DNA from: Massilia sp. NR 4-1
Lineage (GTDB): Bacteria > Pseudomonadota > Gammaproteobacteria > Burkholderiales > Burkholderiaceae_D
Assembly (NCBI RefSeq): GCF_001191005.1
Contig: NZ_CP012201.1
Span: 5,208,001-5,272,000, forward strand
Length of the DNA stretch: 64,000 nucleotides
Reading direction: 5' to 3'
In this document: positions 1-6,357 of the stretch, piece after piece
Layout of the letters: each line of letters begins with the position of its first letter
How positions within the stretch are numbered: position 1 is the first letter of the stretch
Program-made: the position numbers and the translations under genes
The notes under the pieces: model-generated
The model's database searches: none
Seen by the model: only the letters and a program-made list of their open reading frames with translations
What the model was told of the DNA's origin: nothing

Positions 1-975
1 GCTGCCCTCGGCTTTGCTCTCGCCGCGAACGCGGCGCAGGCGGAAGGCCGCATCCGCATCGCCGAGCAGTATGGCATCGTCTATCTGCTGCTGAATGTCG
101 TGCAGGACCAGAAGCTGATCGAGAAGCACGGCAAGCGCGCCGGGGTGGACGTCAAGGTGGAATGGACCCAGCTTTCCGGCGGCGCCGCCGCCAACGATGC
201 CTTGCTGTCCGGCGCCATCGACATCGTCGGCGCGGGCGTGGGGCCGCTACTGACGGTATGGGACCGCACCAATGGCCGCCAGAATGTGCGCGGCGTGGCG
301 GCACTGGGCAGTTTTCCCTACTACCTGATCAGCAATAACCCCAAAGTCAAAACGATTGCCGACTTCACCGACAAGGACCGTATCGGCCTGCCCGCCGCCG
401 TGGTGTCGGTGCAGGCGCGCATCCTGCAGATGGCGGCCGCCAAGCAGTGGGGCGACAAGGAATACGCGCGCCTGGACAAGATCACGCAGACACTGCCCCA
501 CCCCGATGCGACGGCGGCCATCATCGCCGGCGGCACGGAAATCACCGGCCACTTCGCCACGCCGCCTTACCAGGAACAGGAGCTGGCGCAAAATCCAAAT
601 GCCCGTATCGTGCTGAAATCCTACGATGTGCAGGGCGGCCCGACTTCTTCGACGGTCTTGTACGCGACTGAAAAATACCGCAGCGAGAATCCCAAGACTT
701 ACCGCGCCTTCACGGCGGCGCTGGCCGAAGCGGCCGACTATGTGAACAAGAATCCGGAAGGCGCGGCCGATATCTACCAGCGCGCCAACAAGACCAAGAT
801 TGACCGCGATCTGCTGCTGAAGATCATCCGCAATCCCGAGGTGCAGTTCCGCATCGCGCCGCAGAACACCTTCGTTCTGGCGCAGTTCATGCATCGGGTT
901 GGCGTGATCAAGAACCAGCCGGCCAGCTGGAAGGATTATTTCTTCGACGATCCCCTGATCGGGCAGGGCGGCTGA
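1..975 (+). CDS. ABC transporter substrate-binding protein, NitT/TauT type (5' partial)
   Basis: The reading frame is open from base 1, so the start lies outside the window. The first residues (ALAANAAQA) look like the end of a Sec signal peptide, consistent with a periplasmic protein. The mature part has the features of SsuA/TauA/NrtA-like binding proteins: a short N-terminal strand, then a GAIDIVGAGVGPLL segment typical of the ligand-binding cleft. It would deliver a small anion or organic solute (nitrate, sulfonate, taurine, pyrimidine precursor or similar) to the permease and ATPase encoded just downstream. The next gene starts one base after the stop. Location next to nasTS makes nitrate or another nitrogen source plausible, but the substrate cannot be read from the sequence. 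Confidence 0.85.
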   Translation, partial: AALGFALAANAAQAEGRIRIAEQYGIVYLLLNVVQDQKLIEKHGKRAGVDVKVEWTQLSGGAAANDALLSGAIDIVGAGVGPLLTVWDRTNGRQNVRGVAALGSFPYYLISNNPKVKTIADFTDKDRIGLPAAVVSVQARILQMAAAKQWGDKEYARLDKITQTLPHPDATAAIIAGGTEITGHFATPPYQEQELAQNPNARIVLKSYDVQGGPTSSTVLYATEKYRSENPKTYRAFTAALAEAADYVNKNPEGAADIYQRANKTKIDRDLLLKIIRNPEVQFRIAPQNTFVLAQFMHRVGVIKNQPASWKDYFFDDPLIGQGG

Positions 976-976
976 G

Positions 977-1867
977 ATGGCGGCGCAAGCCCTGCATCTG
1001 GTGCCGCCGTCCAGTATCGCCGAACCACTGCTGCGGGCGCGCAATGTGACGCTGGAATACCGCAGCGAAGGCCGTGTGCTGCGGGCTACCGACAGCGTCA
1101 GCTTCGACGTCTATCGCGGCGACCGCTTTGTGCTGCTCGGACCTTCCGGCTGCGGCAAATCCTCGTTGCTGAAAGCGGCGGGCGGCTTCATCGCACCGGC
1201 TGCGGGCAGCATCAGTGTCGGCGGCCAGGTGGTGCGCGGGCCGGGGCCGCAGCGCATGGCCGTGTTCCAGGAATTCGACCAGCTGCCGCCGTGGAAGACG
1301 GTGAAACAGAACGTGATGTTCCCCTTGCTGGCATCGGGCCGCGCCAGGCGCCACGAGGCCGAGGAACGCGCCCTGCACTGGATCGCCAAGGTGGGCCTGG
1401 ACGGCTTTGCCGATGCCTATCCGCACACCCTGTCCGGCGGCATGAAGCAGCGCGTGGCGATTGCGCGCGCCCTGGCCATGGAGCCGGAAGTGCTGCTGAT
1501 GGATGAACCCTTCGCCGCCCTCGACGCGCTGACCCGGCGCAAGATGCAGGAAGAGCTGGGCCGCCTGTGGGAAGAGGCGCGCTTCACGCTGCTTTTCGTC
1601 ACCCATTCGATCGAGGAGGCGCTGGTGGTGGGCAACCGCATCCTGCTGCTGTCGCCGCATCCGGGGCGGGTGCGGGCCGAGATCAACAGCCACCAGTTCG
1701 ATTTGCACAGCGCGGGCAGCGCCGAATTCCAGGCTGCCAGCCAGCGCATCCACAATCTCCTGTTTGGCGCCGATGCCGCCGCCCATGAAGCGGCACCGCA
1801 TCCGGCTGCGCAAGGCGAGCCGCGTGCTTCGGCCGCCACCGCTTCCGAGACCGCGAGGCAGGCATGA
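977..1867 (+). CDS. ABC transporter ATP-binding protein, NitT/TauT type
   Basis: This 296-residue nucleotide-binding subunit energises the importer encoded by its neighbours. It has Walker A GPSGCGKSS near residue 54, a Q-loop (FQEFDQ), the ABC signature LSGGMKQR, Walker B VLLMDEPF and the switch histidine in LLFVTHS. These match the SsuB/TauB/NrtD class. The C-terminus extends about 35 residues past the ATPase core with a low-complexity Ala/His/Pro tail of no visible function. The start lies one base after the stop of the binding-protein gene, and the stop overlaps the permease start (ATGA), so the three genes are translationally coupled. Confidence 0.92.
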   Translation: MAAQALHLVPPSSIAEPLLRARNVTLEYRSEGRVLRATDSVSFDVYRGDRFVLLGPSGCGKSSLLKAAGGFIAPAAGSISVGGQVVRGPGPQRMAVFQEFDQLPPWKTVKQNVMFPLLASGRARRHEAEERALHWIAKVGLDGFADAYPHTLSGGMKQRVAIARALAMEPEVLLMDEPFAALDALTRRKMQEELGRLWEEARFTLLFVTHSIEEALVVGNRILLLSPHPGRVRAEINSHQFDLHSAGSAEFQAASQRIHNLLFGADAAAHEAAPHPAAQGEPRASAATASETARQA

Positions 1868-2922
1868 GCACACCTTTGCTCGATCCGCCGATCCGCCCCG
1901 AGCTGGAATATCCCCTTGTCTTGCCATGGCTGGTGCAACTGCCAGGCCGCCAGCGTGGGGATGCATCGCCTGAAAACGCGAGGAACACTGCTGCCGCAGC
2001 CGAACCGCACAGGGCCGACGCCATAGCGCCTCCAGCCGGCATATCGCTGCCGGCGGATGTGGCTGTGGGCGATAGCGCCATATCGCCGGCGAAGGAAGCG
2101 GCGAGCTGGCGTGGAGAATGGTCCCGCGTAAGCGGCGCAGCATGGCAATGGGCCGGACGCCAGGCCTGGCTGCGCAAAGGCTTGCTGCTGCTGGCGCTGG
2201 CCCTCGTCTGGGAACTGGGCGCGCGCTGGCAGAACAACGATCTGATGCTGCCCAGCTTTCTGCAGACCGCGCATGCCTTTGCTGGCGGATTTGCCTCCGG
2301 CGAGCTGCTGGCTAAAGTCAGCGTGTCGCTGGCGGCGCTGCTGAAAGGCTATCTGGCGGGCGTGCTGGCTGCCTTCCTGCTGACGGCGCTGGCCGTGTCC
2401 ACCCGCTTCGGCCGCGACCTGCTGGAAACCCTGGTCGCCATGTTCAATCCCTTGCCCGCCATCGCCTTGCTGCCGCTGGCCATGCTGTGGCTGGGATTGG
2501 GCCAGGCCAGCCTGTCCTTTGTGCTGATCCATGCCGTGCTTTGGCCGCTGGCGCTGGCTACCGGCAGCGGTTTCCAGAGCGTGCCGGAAACCTTGCGCAT
2601 GGCGGGCCGCAATTATGGCTTGCGCGGTCTGCCCTTTGTGGTGCAGATCCTGATTCCGGCCGCCGCGCCCAGCATCCTGTCCGGCCTGAAAATTAGCTGG
2701 GCCTTTGCCTGGCGTACCCTGATCGCGGCGGAGCTGATCTTCGGCGCGTCGGCGGGGCAGGGCGGCTTGGGTTGGTATATCTTCCAGAACCGCAATGAGC
2801 TGTATACCGACAAGGTGTTCGCCGGACTGGCGGCCGTCATCCTGATTGGCCTGCTGGCCGAGAACCTCGTCTTCGCCACGCTGGAGCGCATTACCGTGCG
2901 GCGCTGGGGCATGCAGCGCTAG
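1864..2922 (+). CDS. ABC transporter permease, NitT/TauT type
   Basis: This 352-residue inner-membrane permease belongs to the SsuC/TauC/NrtB class. After a long cytoplasmic N-terminus of roughly 100 residues come about six hydrophobic segments, starting at GLLLLALALVWELGA. The EAA coupling loop falls around residues 240-265 (ETLRMAGRNYGLRGLPFVVQILIPAAAPSI) and would contact the ATPase. Family members are usually 250-280 residues long, so the Pro/Ala-rich N-terminal extension is unusual. The start overlaps the ATPase stop (ATGA). An internal start near the first membrane segment cannot be excluded, but the coupling favours the start given. Confidence 0.88.
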   Translation: MSTPLLDPPIRPELEYPLVLPWLVQLPGRQRGDASPENARNTAAAAEPHRADAIAPPAGISLPADVAVGDSAISPAKEAASWRGEWSRVSGAAWQWAGRQAWLRKGLLLLALALVWELGARWQNNDLMLPSFLQTAHAFAGGFASGELLAKVSVSLAALLKGYLAGVLAAFLLTALAVSTRFGRDLLETLVAMFNPLPAIALLPLAMLWLGLGQASLSFVLIHAVLWPLALATGSGFQSVPETLRMAGRNYGLRGLPFVVQILIPAAAPSILSGLKISWAFAWRTLIAAELIFGASAGQGGLGWYIFQNRNELYTDKVFAGLAAVILIGLLAENLVFATLERITVRRWGMQR

Positions 2923-2964
2923 CCCATTCTCGATAGCTGGCGCGCTTCTTGCTCAATCCGAAGC

Positions 2965-3564
2965 ATGAGCCGCCATCTACGCATCCTCGTCATCCATCCG
3001 CCCGCCGAAAGCGAGGCTTCGCTGCGCGCGCACGCCCTGCATGCGGGGCTGAAGGAGGCCGGTTACCAGATCATCGCCTCGCTGCCGGCCGACCTGCACC
3101 TTCCCGCACAGATCGCGCGCCTGCAGCCCGACATGATCATCATCGACGCCGAATCGGATGCGCGCGACGTCCTTGAGCACATCGTGCTCGCCACGCGCGA
3201 CGAGCGCCGCCCCATCGTCATGTTCACCGAAGATGAGGACACGGCCGCCATGGAAGCCGCGCTGGAAGCGGGCGTCAGCGCCTATATCGTAGCCGGCCTG
3301 CAGGCGGAGCGCATCAAGCCGGTGCTGAATGTGGCGCTGGCACGCTTCCGCCACGAGCAGAAGCTGCGCGACGAGCTGGAAAGCACCCGGCACAAACTGG
3401 CCGAGCGTAAGGTGATCGACCGCGCCAAGGGTTTGCTCATGCTGCGCCATGGGCTGAGCGAGGACCAGGCATACCAGAAGCTGCGCACGCTGGCGATGAA
3501 CAAGAACCTGAAGCTGGCGGAAGTGGCCCAGCGCATTCTCGATGTGGAGGATCTGCTGGGTTGA
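2965..3564 (+). CDS. nasT: ANTAR-domain antiterminator NasT
   Basis: This 199-residue protein pairs an N-terminal receiver-like fold (residues 5-125) with a C-terminal ANTAR RNA-binding domain (about 135-195). The ANTAR part reads VIDRAKGLLMLRHGLSEDQAYQKLR, with the conserved Ala, aromatic and Arg positions of the family. NasT binds two-hairpin leader RNAs and prevents intrinsic termination of nitrate-assimilation operons; without nitrate it is held inactive by NasS. The receiver keeps an aspartate in IIIDAESD, but these proteins are controlled by NasS binding, not classical phosphorylation. nasS follows 41 bases downstream, and a matching RNA target lies at 4948-5025. Confidence 0.9.
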   Translation: MSRHLRILVIHPPAESEASLRAHALHAGLKEAGYQIIASLPADLHLPAQIARLQPDMIIIDAESDARDVLEHIVLATRDERRPIVMFTEDEDTAAMEAALEAGVSAYIVAGLQAERIKPVLNVALARFRHEQKLRDELESTRHKLAERKVIDRAKGLLMLRHGLSEDQAYQKLRTLAMNKNLKLAEVAQRILDVEDLLG

Positions 3565-3605
3565 GGCGTGCACGCATTTGGTGCGCCCGCCACGCTGGAG
3601 TGATT

Positions 3606-4748
3606 ATGCAGAAAATACAAGTAGAGAAAGAGACTGTCCGCATCGGCTTCAACCCGCTGAGCGATTGCGCCTCCGTGGTCATGGCCGCGGTGCTGGGCTT
3701 CGACCGCAAATACGGCATCCGCATCGTGCCGCGCAAGGAATCCTCCTGGTCGGCCGTGCGCGACAAGCTGCTCGGCGGCGAGCTGGATGCGGCCCACGCG
3801 CTATATGGCATGGTGTACGGCACCCAGCTCGGCATCGGCTCGCCGCGCAAGGATATGGCAGTGTTGATGAACCTGAACCGCAACGGCCAGGCCATCACCC
3901 TGTCGTCCGCGCTGGCGCGGCAGGGCGCGGTGGATGGTGCCACGCTGGCGCAACTGATGCGCTCCAGCGCGCGCCGCTTCAGCTTTGCCCAGACCTTCCC
4001 CACCGGCACCCATTCCATGTGGCTCTACTACTGGCTGGCGGCACACGGCATCCATCCGCAGCGCGACGCGCGCACCATCACCATTCCGCCCGCGCAGATG
4101 GTGGCGAATCTGGCGGGCGGCCATATCGACGGCTTCTGCGCCGGGGAGCCGTGGAACCAGCGCGCCGTGATGGATGGCGTGGGCGTCACCATCGCCACCA
4201 GCCAGCAGATCTGGTCAAACCATCCGGAGAAGGTGCTGGCCGCCAGCGCCGATTTTGTCCAGGCCAACCCCAATACCTGCCGCGCCATGGTCGCCGCCGT
4301 TCTGGAGGCCAGCCGCTGGATCGATGCCAGTGCCGCCAATCGCATGGCCATGGCCGAAATCATCTCCGCTCCGCATTACGTCAACACCGGCAAGGAGGCG
4401 ATCTGCGAGCGCATCCTCGGCCATTACGACAATGGTATGGGCCAGCGCTGGGAAGATCCCGACTGCCTGCGCTTCCACCAGGAGGGCGCGGCCAATCTGC
4501 CTTATCTCTCGGACGGCATGTGGTTCATGACCCAGTTCCGCCGCTGGGGTCTGCTCAAGACAGAACCCGATTACCTCGCCGTGGCGCAGTCGGTGCAGCG
4601 CTTGGCGCTCTACCGTGAGGCGGCCGAGATGGCCGAAGTGGCAGCGCCCATGGCCATGCTGCGCTGCTCAACGCTGATGGACGGCACAGTGTGGGACGGC
4701 AGCGATCCGGCGCGCTACGCGGCCAGTTTCCCTTTGAGTGCCGCCTGA
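3606..4748 (+). CDS. nasS: Nitrate sensor NasS (NrtA/CmpA-like)
   Basis: This 380-residue protein resembles the nitrate-binding protein NrtA but has no signal peptide, as expected for the cytoplasmic nitrate/nitrite sensor NasS. Typical segments are VRIGFNPLSDCASVVMA at the N-terminus, GELDAAHALYGMVYG, and IDGFCAGEPWNQRA in the second lobe. In characterised systems NasS sequesters NasT and releases it when nitrate or nitrite binds. The start at 3606 is chosen because GGAG lies five bases upstream and the protein then begins like its family; an upstream in-frame start at 3561 would add 15 unrelated residues and overlap nasT. Confidence 0.9.
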   Translation: MQKIQVEKETVRIGFNPLSDCASVVMAAVLGFDRKYGIRIVPRKESSWSAVRDKLLGGELDAAHALYGMVYGTQLGIGSPRKDMAVLMNLNRNGQAITLSSALARQGAVDGATLAQLMRSSARRFSFAQTFPTGTHSMWLYYWLAAHGIHPQRDARTITIPPAQMVANLAGGHIDGFCAGEPWNQRAVMDGVGVTIATSQQIWSNHPEKVLAASADFVQANPNTCRAMVAAVLEASRWIDASAANRMAMAEIISAPHYVNTGKEAICERILGHYDNGMGQRWEDPDCLRFHQEGAANLPYLSDGMWFMTQFRRWGLLKTEPDYLAVAQSVQRLALYREAAEMAEVAAPMAMLRCSTLMDGTVWDGSDPARYAASFPLSAA

Positions 4749-4776
4749 ACGGCATGCGTGCTCGGCAACGCTGCGC

Positions 4777-4803
4777 TGCACCATTTATGGGCAGGCCTGC
4801 ACC
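4777..4803 (+). promoter_or_regulatory. Candidate NtrC enhancer sites
   Basis: TGCACC-N5-TGGGCA at 4777-4793 matches the NtrC dyad (TGCAC-N7-GTGCA) with one mismatch in the second half. A second TGCACC half begins at 4798, exactly 21 bases (two helical turns) after the first. The sites sit about 110-140 bases upstream of the start predicted for the sigma-54 promoter at 4889-4904, a usual enhancer distance. The match is visible; binding is inferred. Confidence 0.55.
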
Positions 4804-4888
4804 GCGATAAGTCATTCCAGCCGCCGAAAGCGTCACCGCTGTAGCGGAAAAATCGCAGCCTCCCTCTGAAAGCACGCTCGTTCGCTGC

Positions 4889-4904
4889 TGGCACGGCTTT
4901 TGCA
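4889..4904 (+). promoter_or_regulatory. Sigma-54 (-24/-12) promoter of the nas/nir operon
   Basis: TGGCACG-GCTT-TTGCA matches the RpoN consensus at every conserved position, with the GG and GC elements correctly spaced (G4891 to C4903 is 12 bases). Transcription would begin near 4915, giving a leader of about 135 bases before the transporter gene. A sigma-54 promoter with NtrC-like sites upstream fits expression under nitrogen limitation. Confidence 0.88.
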
Positions 4905-4947
4905 GAGAGGTAGGCAAGGGTCAATGGCGATCCTCCCCAACATATGC

Positions 4948-4984
4948 GCCGGTCCAACGAAGGACCGGCAGGACAACGGCGTCC
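4948..4984 (+). ncRNA. ANTAR two-hairpin target RNA in the nas leader
   Basis: The first hairpin is GCCGGTCC / GGACCGGC (4948-4955 with 4962-4969) closing a six-base loop AACGAA. After one linker base comes a second stem GGAC / GTCC (4971-4974 with 4981-4984) closing loop AACGGC. Both hexaloops carry A at position 1 and G at position 4, the signature recognised by ANTAR proteins. The 3' half of the second hairpin is also part of the terminator stem beginning at 4978, so the two structures exclude each other. NasT binding to the paired hairpins should therefore allow read-through. Confidence 0.88.
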
Positions 4985-5030
4985 GCCCGGTAAGGTTTTT
5001 TGACCTGCTGCGCGGACGCCTTTTTGTTTT
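4978..5030 (+). terminator. Leader (attenuator) intrinsic terminator
   Basis: GGCGTCCGC (4978-4986) pairs perfectly with GCGGACGCC (5012-5020) and is followed directly by TTTTTGTTTT. The stem shares bases 4978-4984 with the second ANTAR hairpin. It lies between the sigma-54 promoter and the transporter start, so by default it should stop transcription before the operon. Confidence 0.88.
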
Positions 5031-5048
5031 CTGAACAGGGATAAAAAA

Positions 5049-6347
5049 ATGGCCAGCAAAGCAAGCAGCATCGACCTCTTCACCTTCCACACGCCGCAAA
5101 TGCGCGCCTTCCATCTGACCTGGATGGCCTTCTTCATCTGCTTCTTCGCGTGGTTTGCCTGCGCGCCGCTGATGCCCGTCATCAAAGGCGAATTCGGGCT
5201 GACGCCGGCGCAGATCGCCAATATCAATATCGCCGCCGTCGCCATCACCATCGTCGTGCGCCTATTGGTCGGCCCGCTGTGCGACCGTTATGGCCCGCGC
5301 AAAACCTATACGGGCTTGCTGCTGCTGGGTTCCATCCCCGTGCTGGGCGTGGCGGCGGCGCAGACGTATGAAGGCTTCCTCTTCTTCCGCCTGCTGATCG
5401 GTGCAGTGGGCGCCAGCTTCGTCATCACCCAGTACCACACCTCGGTGATGTTCGCGCCGCGCATCGTCGGCACCGCCAATGCGGCGGCAGCAGGCTGGGG
5501 CAACGCAGGTGGCGGCGTGGCGCAGGCGCTGATGCCGCTACTGATGGCGGCCCTCGTCATGCTGGGCGTGAACGAGACCATGGGCTGGCGCGCCGCACTG
5601 ATCGTTCCGGGCTTGCTGATGCTGCTCATGGCCTTCGTCTACTACCGCTTTACGCAGGACTGCCCGGAAGGGAACTACGCCGAACTGCGCGCCGCTGGCG
5701 TGGAACTGGAAAGCGGCAAGAAGGGCGGCTGGGCCAGTTTCCGCCTGGCCGCGTCGAACTACCGCGTGTGGCTGCTGTTCGTGACTTATGGCGCCTGCTT
5801 TGGCGTGGAAATCTTCATCCACAACATCGCCGCGGTGTATTACGTCGACCACTTCAAGCTCTCGCTGAAAGAGGCGGGTATGGCGGCGGGTAGCTTCGGC
5901 CTGCTGGCGCTGTTTGCGCGTGCCCTTGGTGGCTGGCTGTCGGACAAGGCAGCTCTGCGCGGTAGCTTGAATAGCCGCGTCACCCTGCTGTTCGTGATGA
6001 TGATCGGCGAAGGCGCGGGCTTGTTGTGGTTCTCGCATGCGGAGAGCGTGGCCTTCGCCGTGATCGCCATGCTGATCTTTGGCCTGTTCACCCATATGGC
6101 TTGCGGTGCCACATACGCGCTGGTGCCTTTCGTGGACAAGCGTGCCCTGGGCGGCGTGGCCGGCATCATCGGCGCGGGCGGCAATGTGGGGGCGGTGGCA
6201 GCCGGCTTCCTGATGAAAGGGCTGGGCGATACCCAGCAGACGCTGAGCATCCTGGGCCTGCTGGTCGCCGCCTCGGCCCTGTGCGCGATCGCCGCCCGCT
6301 TCGGTGCAGCGGCGGAAGAACCGGTCATCGCCAAGGCCGCAGCTTAA
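5049..6347 (+). CDS. narK: MFS nitrate/nitrite transporter, NarK/NasA type
   Basis: This 432-residue major-facilitator protein has about 12 membrane segments and would move nitrate (and/or nitrite) across the inner membrane. The nitrate/nitrite porter signatures are visible: GWGNAGGGVAQALMP in the first half and GIIGAGGNVGAVAAGF in the second, plus the MFS loop motif DRYGPRKTY near residue 80. It is the first gene downstream of the sigma-54/ANTAR control region and is followed ten bases later by nirB. Its position suggests an assimilatory role, so the symbol narK is a family label. Confidence 0.92.
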   Translation: MASKASSIDLFTFHTPQMRAFHLTWMAFFICFFAWFACAPLMPVIKGEFGLTPAQIANINIAAVAITIVVRLLVGPLCDRYGPRKTYTGLLLLGSIPVLGVAAAQTYEGFLFFRLLIGAVGASFVITQYHTSVMFAPRIVGTANAAAAGWGNAGGGVAQALMPLLMAALVMLGVNETMGWRAALIVPGLLMLLMAFVYYRFTQDCPEGNYAELRAAGVELESGKKGGWASFRLAASNYRVWLLFVTYGACFGVEIFIHNIAAVYYVDHFKLSLKEAGMAAGSFGLLALFARALGGWLSDKAALRGSLNSRVTLLFVMMIGEGAGLLWFSHAESVAFAVIAMLIFGLFTHMACGATYALVPFVDKRALGGVAGIIGAGGNVGAVAAGFLMKGLGDTQQTLSILGLLVAASALCAIAARFGAAAEEPVIAKAAA

Positions 6348-6357
6348 GGAGAATGGA

